A model generated the notes under the pieces. The model did not search any database. It saw nothing but the letters and a program-made list of their open reading frames with translations, and was not told the DNA's origin. A DNA stretch of 7,452 bases, from contig JAEYEN010000083.1 of NCBI GenBank assembly GCA_023403375.1, positions 1 through 7,452 of the forward strand, read 5' to 3'. This document shows, piece after piece, positions 1 through 6,671 of the stretch. The first letter of the stretch is position 1, and the number at the start of each line of letters is the position of its first letter. Both the position numbers and the translations under genes were made by a program. The DNA is from Bacillota bacterium (lineage in GTDB: Bacteria; Bacillota; Clostridia; Christensenellales; Borkfalkiaceae).

Positions 1-2
1 AC

Positions 3-497
3 GTAAAGTGCGATTTTTTGAAACTCGGAAAAGACGGAATAGAAAGTTCTGCGCTGCAAAACACAAAAGCGTCTGTGCTTCACACCACGCCGTACAGAAG
101 TTTCCCCACGGGGATAACGGCTTCCGCAACCAAACGGCACGAATATATACGGTGGGCGGAAAAAGACGACCGCGTTATTATAGAAGACGATTTCGAATCG
201 GAATTTTCGGTTTTAAGCAAGTCCGAAGAAACTCTTTTCGCATTATCGAAAAGCGATAACGTTATCTACCTTAACACCTTTTCAAAAACCATTTCACCAT
301 CGCTTCGTATCGGCTATATGGTTTTACCCAAAAAGTTTTTGCCGCTTTTTAAGGAAAAATTAGGTTTTTACGCCTGCACCGTGCCCACTTTTGAGCAACT
401 TGTTCTGGCTGAATTATTAAACGACGGCGATTTTGAACGGCATATAAACCGCGTGAGAAGAAAACTACGCAAAGAACTTGCAGAAAGCAAACAATAA
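3..497 (+). CDS. MocR/GntR-family regulator, aminotransferase-like domain, C-terminal fragment (5' end outside window)
   Basis: The reading frame is open from the left edge, so the N-terminal winged-helix DNA-binding domain and first part of the fold-type I domain lie outside the window. The visible part matches the second half of the aminotransferase-like domain of MocR regulators. It has a YRSFPTG motif (the family's PSHQFPTG), IIEDDFESEF carrying the aspartate that contacts the PLP pyridine nitrogen, and NTFSKTISPSLRIGYMVLP with the PLP-binding lysine in TFSK. FYACTVPTFEQLVLAE and FERHINRVRRK follow. MocR proteins use PLP as an effector and often control vitamin B6, GABA or amino-acid genes; the target here cannot be seen. 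The protein stops about 10 residues after FERHINRVRRK, where relatives continue for roughly 80 more, so it may be truncated or decayed. Family assignment is firm; functional state is uncertain. Confidence 0.85.
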   Translation, partial: VKCDFLKLGKDGIESSALQNTKASVLHTTPYRSFPTGITASATKRHEYIRWAEKDDRVIIEDDFESEFSVLSKSEETLFALSKSDNVIYLNTFSKTISPSLRIGYMVLPKKFLPLFKEKLGFYACTVPTFEQLVLAELLNDGDFERHINRVRRKLRKELAESKQ

Positions 498-558
498 TTT
501 TATCAAAACAAAAGCGCACGTTAAACGCAAAAACAAAAACAAAATCAAATTAAAAACA

Positions 559-588
559 AAAAACTCGGGGTTATCCTCCCGAGTTTTT
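559..588. terminator. Rho-independent terminator, probably bidirectional, between convergent genes
   Basis: An 11-bp stem, AAAAACTCGGG (559-569) pairing with CCCGAGTTTTT (578-588), encloses an 8-nt loop. On the + strand the 3' arm runs into TTTTTATTTG, and on the - strand it runs into a long T-rich tract (complement of the A-rich 541-563). It can therefore end both the regulator transcript, whose stop codon is 61 nt upstream, and the thrS transcript coming from the other side. Confidence 0.9.
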
Positions 589-607
589 ATTTGTCTTATC
601 TTTTTTC

Positions 608-679
608 GATTAAATTATTTTGTTTAATCTTGATTAGATTATCTTGTTTAATTTTGATTAGGTTATCCTGTTGTGTTTT
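608..679. repeat. Three tandem 24-bp imperfect repeats
   Basis: Three consecutive 24-bp units start with GATTA at 608, 632 and 656. Units 1 and 2 differ at 3 positions and units 2 and 3 at 5. Unit 1 also contains a small inverted repeat, GATTAAA (608-614) with TTTAATC (623-629). The repeats lie in the 3' untranslated part of thrS, between its stop codon and the shared terminator. No reading frame covers them and their role is unknown; they may be simple replication-slippage products. Confidence 0.8.
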
Positions 680-704
680 GAATTGTTAGTTAAGACGGTT
701 AAAA

Positions 705-2636
705 CTAAACTTTTTTACTTCTGTCTTCTTCTACAAGTTTAGCGATAACGTCCGCCAAATTCATTGCGCCAAGGTCGCCTTCTTTTCTCGAACGGACGGA
801 AACCGTTCCGTTTTCCGCTTCTTTATCGCCGACAATGAACATATAAGGTATTTTGTCAAGTTGCGCTTCTCTTATCTTATACCCTATCTTTTCGTTTCTA
901 ACGTCCGCTTCCGCTCTCAAACCGTTTCTCTTTAATTCTTCCGCTATTTTAACGGCGTTGTCTGCCGTTCTGTCGGTTAAACTCATAACCTTAACCTGAA
1001 CGGGGCAAATCCAGAACGGGAACGCGCCCGCGTATTTTTCTATCAGGTTTGCGATAGTTCTTTCATAGCAGCCGATAGAACTTCTGTGGATAACGAAAGG
1101 ATATTGTTTTTCGCCGTTTTCGTCGATATAGGTCATATCGAAAGAATGAGCCGCCGCAAAGTCTAACTGAATGGTTATAAGCGTGTCTTCTTTTCCGTAA
1201 ACGTTCTTACTCTGAATATCGAGTTTAGGTCCGTAGAACGCCGCTTCGTCGTCCGCTTCCACATAGTCCAAGCCGATATCGTCGAGAATTTTTTTCATAA
1301 GCGATTCGGTTTCGTTCCACGCTTTGTCGTTATCTATATATTTTTCTTTATTTGCTTTTCCGCGTTTACTGAATCTGAACGTTACGTCTTCTTTCATGCC
1401 AAGGCATTCAAGGAAATAATAACTCAAATCCAGACAACGCTTGAATTCGTCTTCAACCTGGTCGGGACGGACGATAAGGTGTCCGTCGGACAACGTGAAC
1501 TGACGTATTCTTATAAGCCCGTGCATTTCGCCGCTTGCTTCGTTACGGAATTCGGTTGCCGTTTCACTGTATCTGCAAGGCAAATCTCTGTAACTTTTCA
1601 AGCCGTTTTTATAAATCTGATACTGGAACGGACAGGTCATCGGGCGAAGCGCCATCGCTTCGGGCGAATTTTCGTCGCCTATAATAAACATTTTATCTCT
1701 GTAATGGTCCCAGTGCCCCGAAATTCTGTAAAGGTCGTTTTTAGCCATATTGGGGGTTTTGGTTATCATAAACCCTCTTTTTTCTTCTTCGTCTTCTACA
1801 AAGCGGGATAAAATCTGTAAAATTTTAGCGCCCTTGGGCATTAAAATAGGAAGCCCCTGACCGATAACGTCTTCGGTCATAAATATTCCCAACTCTCTGC
1901 CTAATTTATTGTGGTCGCGAAGTTTCGCTTCTTCCAACTTGTTAAGGTATTCTTCGAGTTCGGACTTTTTCTCAAACGCGGTGCCGTAAATTCTGGTAAG
2001 CATCTTGTTCTTTTCGTTGCCTCTCCAATACGCGCCGGTGATAGACGTCAGTTTGAACGCCTTAATTTTGCCCGTCGAAGGAAGGTGCGGACCGCGGCAC
2101 AAATCCATAAAGTCGCCCTGCTTATAAAAAGAGATAACGCTGCCCTGCGGCAAATCGTTGATAAGTTCTACCTTATAAGGTTCCGAAAAATCTTTGACGA
2201 TTTTCATCGCGTCGCGCTTGCAGTAAACAAGGCGTTCTATCGGCAGGTCGCTTTTTATAATGTCTTTCATCTCGTTTTCGATTTTAACAAGGTCCTGCTG
2301 GGTTATGGGCGTTTTGAATTCTATATCGTAATAAAACCCGTTTTCTATTACGGGACCTATCGCAAGTTTGCTTGTGGGGAAAATATGCTTTACCGCCTGC
2401 GCGAGAACGTGAGAGCAAGTGTGTCTGTATACGGCAAGCCCTTCTTTGTCTTTAAGCGTGATTATGGAAAGTTCGCAGTCTTTATCTATTTTTTCGGATA
2501 AATCTTTAAGTTCGCCGTTTACTTTGCCGCAAACTGCGTTACGGGCAAGCCCTTCCGAAATGCTTTTCGCAACTTCCATAATGGTTACGGGGGCGGCAAA
2601 TTCTATAACCGACCCGTCTTTAAGCGTGATTTTCAT
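705..2636 (-). CDS. thrS: Threonine--tRNA ligase (ThrRS)
   Basis: This cytoplasmic class II synthetase charges tRNA-Thr with threonine and hydrolyses mischarged Ser-tRNA-Thr. All domains are present in 643 residues, a normal length. The TGS domain is about 1-61. The editing domain has HTCSH (H72, H76) and CRGPH (C180, H184). The catalytic core has the zinc ligands C335 (MTCPF), H386 (DGHLI) and H517 (VIHRS), motif 2 around TEFRNE (R364) and motif 3 around SIGCYER (R526). The anticodon-binding domain runs from about 540 to the end, with the typical RNEKIGYKIRE and VGDKE. The ATG start is supported by AGGAG at 2645-2649, 8 nt upstream, and by the TGS domain beginning at residue 1. Expression is predicted to be under T-box control. 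One oddity is GKEDTLITIQLDF, where many bacterial ThrRS have GREWQ-type residues before TIQLDF. Confidence 0.98.
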   Translation of the reverse strand: MKITLKDGSVIEFAAPVTIMEVAKSISEGLARNAVCGKVNGELKDLSEKIDKDCELSIITLKDKEGLAVYRHTCSHVLAQAVKHIFPTSKLAIGPVIENGFYYDIEFKTPITQQDLVKIENEMKDIIKSDLPIERLVYCKRDAMKIVKDFSEPYKVELINDLPQGSVISFYKQGDFMDLCRGPHLPSTGKIKAFKLTSITGAYWRGNEKNKMLTRIYGTAFEKKSELEEYLNKLEEAKLRDHNKLGRELGIFMTEDVIGQGLPILMPKGAKILQILSRFVEDEEEKRGFMITKTPNMAKNDLYRISGHWDHYRDKMFIIGDENSPEAMALRPMTCPFQYQIYKNGLKSYRDLPCRYSETATEFRNEASGEMHGLIRIRQFTLSDGHLIVRPDQVEDEFKRCLDLSYYFLECLGMKEDVTFRFSKRGKANKEKYIDNDKAWNETESLMKKILDDIGLDYVEADDEAAFYGPKLDIQSKNVYGKEDTLITIQLDFAAAHSFDMTYIDENGEKQYPFVIHRSSIGCYERTIANLIEKYAGAFPFWICPVQVKVMSLTDRTADNAVKIAEELKRNGLRAEADVRNEKIGYKIREAQLDKIPYMFIVGDKEAENGTVSVRSRKEGDLGAMNLADVIAKLVEEDRSKKV

Positions 2637-2644
2637 ATTTAAAA

Positions 2645-2650
2645 CTCCTG
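2645..2650 (-). promoter_or_regulatory. thrS ribosome binding site
   Basis: CAGGAG on the minus strand lies 8 nt before the ATG at 2634-2636. This near-consensus Shine-Dalgarno supports the chosen start. Confidence 0.85.
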
Positions 2651-2659
2651 AAAGTATTT

Positions 2660-2722
2660 TTAACTTTTTAATAAATTTTTCAATAAATTTTAATAAGTTT
2701 TTTCAATAACTTTTGATAAATT
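2660..2722 (-). repeat. Degenerate A/T-rich short tandem repeat in the thrS leader
   Basis: Successive units of 10-13 nt with an AATAA core followed by a T-run occur on the + strand, starting near 2670, 2682, 2692 and 2705, with a weaker copy after. In the thrS mRNA this is an A/U-rich, weakly structured stretch just upstream of the ribosome binding site. It may keep the site accessible or may simply be low-complexity drift. Confidence 0.55.
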
Positions 2723-2730
2723 CTTCTTTA

Positions 2731-2759
2731 CGGTAATTTACCGCATAACGTATACGCGG
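2731..2759 (-). other. Two overlapping hairpins between the T-box terminator and thrS
   Basis: On the minus strand, CCGCGTA (2759-2753) can pair with TATGCGG (2747-2741; one G-U pair) around a 5-nt loop. CGGTA (2743-2739) can pair with TACCG (2735-2731) around AAT. They share bases 2741-2743 and so exclude each other. Neither is followed by a T-run, so neither looks like a terminator. The function, if any, is unknown. Confidence 0.45.
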
Positions 2760-2775
2760 AACCAACTATATAACT

Positions 2776-2809
2776 AAATAAAAAATCCTTATGCGTTATC
2801 GCATAAGGA
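2776..2809 (-). terminator. T-box intrinsic terminator (regulated)
   Basis: On the minus strand TCCTTATGCG (2809-2800) pairs perfectly with CGCATAAGGA (2795-2786) around the tetraloop ATAA, followed by TTTTTTATTT. The 5' arm also carries the CCTT that would pair with the T-box in the antiterminator, which is the expected switch arrangement. Confidence 0.93.
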
Positions 2810-3001
2810 CGAATAAATTCGCGGTTCCACCTTACTTGCCGTTAATAAAAACGACCACTTATAATCGGTATAAAAGTACCGAAACTTTTGCCGAATACGG
2901 CGGTTTTGCATTTCTTCTTCGTTTACGGAATTCCCATCGTCATCCGCTCTCTTAAAAACCCCGAAGCGCTACTTGTCCGAAACATAGCATATTACGTTTG
3001 T
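2776..3001 (-). promoter_or_regulatory. T-box riboswitch leader of thrS
   Basis: The leader binds tRNA-Thr and lets transcription continue into thrS when the tRNA is uncharged. The conserved T-box AAGGTGGAACCGCG is at 2820-2833 and its TGGA bulge (2826-2829) would pair with the tRNA acceptor end. Stem I features are present: an AGTA element in GGACAAGTAGC, AAGAGAGC, and an apical loop closed by CGGA/TCCG. In my fold the specifier loop has strands ACAAGTA and AAAACCG, placing a threonine codon ACC at 2902-2904. A stem III-like hairpin CGGTA/TACCG follows. The antiterminator (AAGG of the T-box with CCTT near 2805-2808) competes with the terminator at 2776-2809. The class and target are secure; the exact specifier is from hand folding only. 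Confidence 0.93.
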
Positions 3002-3007
3002 TTTTAT

Positions 3008-3036
3008 ATAATATACCCATAAAAAATTTTTGTCAA
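3008..3036 (-). promoter_or_regulatory. thrS promoter (sigma-70/sigma-A type)
   Basis: On the minus strand a perfect -35 TTGACA (3036-3031), a 17-nt spacer and a -10 TATTAT (3013-3008) lie just upstream of the T-box leader. The predicted transcription start is near 3001, giving an untranslated leader of about 365 nt before the thrS ATG. Confidence 0.88.
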
Positions 3037-3092
3037 TCTTTTTTTTAATTTTAGCGAAAACCTTTTTATTTTAAAATTTGCGTTTACGCCCC

Positions 3093-3122
3093 CGACGGAA
3101 AAATCGGCTTATCTATCCGTCG
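3093..3122. repeat. Inverted repeat in the ytxC-like/thrS gap
   Basis: CGACGGA (3093-3099) and TCCGTCG (3116-3122) form a perfect 7-bp stem around a 16-nt loop. The + strand continues TTTTATTT, so it looks like a terminator in the + direction, but no + strand gene precedes it. On the minus strand it is followed by GGGGGCG rather than T. It could be a transcript-end structure of the upstream minus-strand operon or a barrier upstream of the thrS promoter. Confidence 0.45.
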
Positions 3123-3124
3123 TT

Positions 3125-3205
3125 TTATTTCCCGCCGCCTTTCCTTTTGCGACTGTGCCGCCGCCCGCCCCGCGCTTTCACGCCGTGTTCCCTGTATAAA
3201 CACAT
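3125..3205 (-). other. GC-rich island with a doubtful 26-codon basic ORF
   Basis: Bases of about 3128-3190 are strongly GC-rich, unlike the AT-rich flanks, with G-runs on the minus strand (GGGGCGGGCGGCGG). An ATG at 3203-3205 opens a 26-codon frame ending at 3125, rich in Arg, Lys and Gly (for example HSRKRKGGGK). No Shine-Dalgarno precedes the ATG, so I do not call it a gene. A 2-tetrad G-quadruplex or structured 3' end of the upstream operon is an alternative. Confidence 0.3.
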
Positions 3206-3208
3206 AAA

Positions 3209-3231
3209 ACGTAAAAGCGATTAAAGCGCTT
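3209..3231 (-). terminator. Weak terminator-like hairpin after the YtxC-like gene
   Basis: On the minus strand, starting within the stop codon, AAGCG (3231-3227) pairs with CGCTT (3219-3215) around a 7-nt loop, followed by TTACGTTTT. The stem is only 5 bp and the T-tract is interrupted, so efficiency is doubtful. Confidence 0.4.
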
Positions 3232-3949
3232 AATTAAAGTAGCCGGACGAAAAATATATTCTGTCGCCGTAAAACTCTTTCAGGTATTTTTCGTCCGCTT
3301 CCGGAAGGGCGCCGAACAATTCAATCTCGCCGCAGTTACTGAGTATCGCTTCTTTAACCACGTTAACGTCGCCACCGCCTAAAAGGTCGCTTTTTTTAAG
3401 TCTTCTGAAATGCGAATCGTAAACCTTTCCGCAATCTATATATATTCTCTTGCGCTTGTTTTCTAAAAGATAGGATATAAATTCTTTAAGTTGAGAGTTC
3501 ATAAACGCAGGCGGAATATAGGAAACCACGTCCTGCCATTTTCTTTTAAGCGGTTGCAGTCTGAAATTAAACACGCCATCAAGCGCAACCGAATAAGAGT
3601 TTTTTATTTTATCGAACACGTATTTTTTATCGTCGTCAAGGTCTGCGGCAATAAGACTTGCAAGCAGAATTTCGCTTTCGGTCTTACTGAGTCCGCTTAT
3701 AAAAATATTCTTTTTGAAATAATCGTATTTATAATTTATCGCCACGATGTCGGCGAGTTTATCGGCTATCTCCGTACTCACTATTTCGGAGTAAGAATCG
3801 GGGCAGTCTATCGTTAAAACCGCCCTGTCGCCCGATTTTACTATTCTGAACGTACTGCCCGTCGCGCCGAGTATTTCCGCCGTAGCCGACTGCACGTAGT
3901 AGAGATTTCCGTCGTTATATTCCTTATCTGAAACGGTTATAGTTGCCAT
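3230..3949 (-). CDS. Putative sporulation protein, YtxC-like
   Basis: This 239-residue protein has no signal peptide or membrane segment. The best match I recognise is the YtxC-like family. The central DGVFNFRLQPLKRKWQDVV (about 124-142) and following NSQLKEFISYLL resemble the family's conserved 'FxxFRL...' stretch and helix. The C-terminal end, AILSNCGEIELFG...FYGDRIYF, resembles the closing segment of YtxC, where a short strand is followed by a small C-terminal motif. In Bacillus subtilis ytxC lies directly beside thrS, as here, which supports the call. The biochemical role of the family is not known. The N-terminal half, with many Lys/Asp and SKTESEILLASLI, is divergent. The ATG at 3947-3949 has no close Shine-Dalgarno, only GGGG about 15 nt upstream, and no alternative start exists before an upstream in-frame stop. 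It follows the ATPase gene by 34 nt and is probably translated from the same mRNA. Confidence 0.6.
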   Translation of the reverse strand: MATITVSDKEYNDGNLYYVQSATAEILGATGSTFRIVKSGDRAVLTIDCPDSYSEIVSTEIADKLADIVAINYKYDYFKKNIFISGLSKTESEILLASLIAADLDDDKKYVFDKIKNSYSVALDGVFNFRLQPLKRKWQDVVSYIPPAFMNSQLKEFISYLLENKRKRIYIDCGKVYDSHFRRLKKSDLLGGGDVNVVKEAILSNCGEIELFGALPEADEKYLKEFYGDRIYFSSGYFN

Positions 3950-3983
3950 ATATTTTAGTGTATGCCCCGACGTCTTTTTTTAT

Positions 3984-6665
3984 TTATTGAAATACCGTAT
4001 TTTTTAAACTGTTTGCGTTTTTCTCCGTTTTTTCCTTACTTTCCCGCAATTTATTAAGGCGCACGCCCAATATTATCCGATAGAAAAGTTTGCTCAGTTC
4101 GGTTACGAGTATTACCGTGGAAGACAATGCCGCGATTTTAAGCCAGAGCGCAAAACTAATCGGCGAGATGTGAAACAACGGATACGCAACTTCCACAATA
4201 AAAATCTGTATAAGTATAAGCGCGGCGAAAGTTACGACCATTATTTTATTTTTACCCACGCTTTTAAATATACTGTTTGCTCCGAGTTCTCTGCTGTTGA
4301 ACGCGTTGAACAACTGGAAAAACACGAAAAGCGTGAAGATTGCGCCGCTTTTTTCCGCGTCGCTCGCGCCGAGAAAGTTAAACGTATATTGCAAAGACAT
4401 TATCGTTGCGACGAATATGCCGTTAAACAGAATTTTTATAAGCATTTTAACGCTTACAATACTTTTATCCCGTTTTTCGGGCTTGTTTTTCATAAGACTG
4501 TCGCCCATACTCTCTAATCCCAGCGTCAGCGCGGGCGGTCCGTCCATTATAACGTTAATCCATAACAGTTGAAGAGTGTTAAAGGGCGGTTCGTAGCCGA
4601 TAACGGCGGCAAAGGTTATAAAAAGCAGCGCAGAAACGTTTACCGATAACTGAAACACTATAAACCGTTGCAGGTTTTTAAACACGTTCCGCCCGAAAGA
4701 CACCGCCTTTACGATGGTGTTGAAACTGTCGTCGAGTAAAATTATATCCGCCGCTTCTTTTGTTATTTCGCTGCCGCTTTTGCCCATTGCGATACCAACG
4801 TCCGCCTGTTTTATGGCGGGCGCGTCGTTTATGCCGTCGCCCGTTACCGCAACCACTTCTCCGCATTCTTTCAGCAGTTTTACCACGCGCAGTTTTACGG
4901 CTGGGGTGCTTCTCGCAATTACCGAAATTTTAGGCAATATTTTTTTGAATTCTTCGTCCGAATATTTTTCCGTTTCCTGTGCGGAAATCACTTCGCTTTC
5001 GTTTTTTGCTATTCCGAGTTCTCTTGCGACGGCAAATGCGGTGAGATAATTGTCGCCAGTGAGAATTTTTACCTTTATCCCCGCGCTTTTACAACTGTTT
5101 ACCGCCCCCTTGACGTGCGGTCTTATACCGTCTTTTAACACGCAGTATCCGTCGAACAGATAACCGTCGCCGTCGTTATGCGCAAAACATAAAACGCGAC
5201 CTGCGGCTTTTTGCTTTTTCTCTATCCCTTCGTTTATTTTCGCCAACTGATTTTTGCCGAATTTTATAAGCGGAAGTATTTTCTCGGGCGCGCCTTTTAC
5301 AAGTTCTCTGTTTATATCCCCCGTTTTTATTACCGTGGTCATCATTTTTCTGTCGCTCGAAAAAGGAATTACGGAAATTTTTTCGTAATTTTTCCGATAT
5401 GCTTTATAATCGAAATTTTTGTCTTTTTTAACGCACGCCGCAAGCAAGGCGCATTCCGTTCCGCTGCCGCGATAGATTATCTCGCCTTTTTTCTTTATTA
5501 TATCCGACGTGTTGTTTATGACGAAATTTTGTATCAACGCTTCTTTCGTAAGATTCTCGGGCGAAGTGCAGAATTCGCCGCCGCAAATTGCGGTAACCAC
5601 CATTTTATTTTCGGTCAGCGTGCCCGTTTTATCCGAACAGATAACCGAAACGGCGCCTGCGGTTTCGGTTGCAATCATCTTTTTTATAAGCGCGTTTTCT
5701 TTTGCAAGTTTTATCATATTCAGCGCGAGCGACACGGCGACAATAGTCGGCAATCCTTCCGGCACGGCGGCGACAATCAGAACTATACAGGAAATAAATA
5801 AATCCTGCATTTTGTCAAAAGTCAATAGTCCGCCGAAATACAGTTTTATAACAGATAGCACAAACAAAGCAACGGCGAACGAAATGCCTATCGCCGTGAT
5901 ATATTTCCCGAGTTTTGCAAGTTTTTGTTGAAGCGGAAGCGGACGTTCTTTTTTGTTTTTGAGTTCTTTTGCAATGTAGCCTATCTCCGTTTTATCGCCC
6001 ACGGCGGTAACGACCATTTTACCTTCTCCGCCCACTATGTAAGAACCCGAATACACGCAGTTTACCCTTTCCGCAAGCGGAACGGAGAGCGGCACGACCT
6101 TTTCCGCCGATTTATGACAGGCGACGCTTTCTCCCGTCAGCGCCGATTCGTCTACCGACAAATCGTTGCTTTCTATTACTCGTCCGTCGGCAATAATTTT
6201 ATCGCCCGAACTTAAAACGATAACGTCGCCCACGGTTATAAGTTCCTTTTTTGTAACTATAACTTCTCCGTCGCGTATTACTTTTACGGCAATGCTGTCG
6301 TAAATTCTGCCAAGCGCCTTGAACGCTTTTTCCGAACTTCCTTCCATTATAAGCGTTATGGAAACGGATAATATTACGGCGAACAGTATGCCGAAGCACT
6401 CGCCGAAGTCGCCTTCGCCCGTTTTTAAGAATTTACCGACGGTTACGCCCAGCGCGATAAAAAAACTGAACAGCAAAATTATAAGCATAGGTTCGGTCAA
6501 GGCGTCCCATATTTTTTTGAAAAGAGAACGGTTTTTCTTCTCGGAAATGGCGTTTTTGCCAAACCTTGCAAGATTTTCCGCATACTTTTTTGTGGTCAGC
6601 CCGTTTTGTCCGTCGCTATTCAGTTCTTTTAAAACTTCGGAGCGGGATAAAGTCCAATATTCCAT
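3984..6665 (-). CDS. P-type calcium-transporting ATPase (P2-type, PMCA-like ion site)
   Basis: The 893-residue membrane pump should use ATP to export Ca2+ from the cytoplasm. An N-terminal cation-ATPase domain is followed by M1-M2 (about 59-107), the actuator domain with TGES at 177-180, M3-M4 with VPEGLP at 301-306, the P domain with phosphorylated D345 in DKTGTLT, the N domain with KGAPEK (457-462), TGDN (536-539) and the hinge TGDGINDAP (608-616), then M5-M10 (about 666-858). M5 reads FQLSVNVSA and M6 LLWINVIMDGPP. Residues aligned with SERCA N768, E771, N796, T799 and D800 are N676, A679, N704, M707 and D708, the pattern of plasma-membrane Ca2+ pumps. There is no calmodulin-type tail. AAGGAG (6677-6672) sits 6 nt before the ATG. 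It is first in a likely operon with the YtxC-like gene. Mn2+ or another divalent ion cannot be excluded. Confidence 0.93.
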   Translation of the reverse strand: MEYWTLSRSEVLKELNSDGQNGLTTKKYAENLARFGKNAISEKKNRSLFKKIWDALTEPMLIILLFSFFIALGVTVGKFLKTGEGDFGECFGILFAVILSVSITLIMEGSSEKAFKALGRIYDSIAVKVIRDGEVIVTKKELITVGDVIVLSSGDKIIADGRVIESNDLSVDESALTGESVACHKSAEKVVPLSVPLAERVNCVYSGSYIVGGEGKMVVTAVGDKTEIGYIAKELKNKKERPLPLQQKLAKLGKYITAIGISFAVALFVLSVIKLYFGGLLTFDKMQDLFISCIVLIVAAVPEGLPTIVAVSLALNMIKLAKENALIKKMIATETAGAVSVICSDKTGTLTENKMVVTAICGGEFCTSPENLTKEALIQNFVINNTSDIIKKKGEIIYRGSGTECALLAACVKKDKNFDYKAYRKNYEKISVIPFSSDRKMMTTVIKTGDINRELVKGAPEKILPLIKFGKNQLAKINEGIEKKQKAAGRVLCFAHNDGDGYLFDGYCVLKDGIRPHVKGAVNSCKSAGIKVKILTGDNYLTAFAVARELGIAKNESEVISAQETEKYSDEEFKKILPKISVIARSTPAVKLRVVKLLKECGEVVAVTGDGINDAPAIKQADVGIAMGKSGSEITKEAADIILLDDSFNTIVKAVSFGRNVFKNLQRFIVFQLSVNVSALLFITFAAVIGYEPPFNTLQLLWINVIMDGPPALTLGLESMGDSLMKNKPEKRDKSIVSVKMLIKILFNGIFVATIMSLQYTFNFLGASDAEKSGAIFTLFVFFQLFNAFNSRELGANSIFKSVGKNKIMVVTFAALILIQIFIVEVAYPLFHISPISFALWLKIAALSSTVILVTELSKLFYRIILGVRLNKLRESKEKTEKNANSLKNTVFQ

Positions 6666-6671
6666 TCTTTT

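Noticed and set aside
8..259. 83-codon plus-strand frame at the left end
   Set aside because: It overlaps the MocR frame in another phase and is Arg-rich with no family features, while the MocR frame carries clear motifs.
498..558. Frameshifted remainder of the MocR gene
   Set aside because: The A-rich sequence after the stop has no similarity to the missing C-terminal subdomain in any frame and is too short before the terminator.
1479..2501. Plus-strand open frames opposite thrS (110 and 196 codons)
   Set aside because: They lie wholly antisense to a complete, motif-verified thrS, have no recognisable domains and have biased composition typical of antisense shadows.
3093..3126. Rho-independent terminator for a plus-strand transcript
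   Set aside because: Hairpin plus T-run is present, but no plus-strand gene lies upstream before the antisense of thrS, so it is recorded only as an inverted repeat.
4170..6215. Several plus-strand open frames opposite the Ca2+-ATPase
   Set aside because: All fall inside the fully conserved ATPase coding frame; their sequences are low in recognisable motifs and arise from its codon bias.
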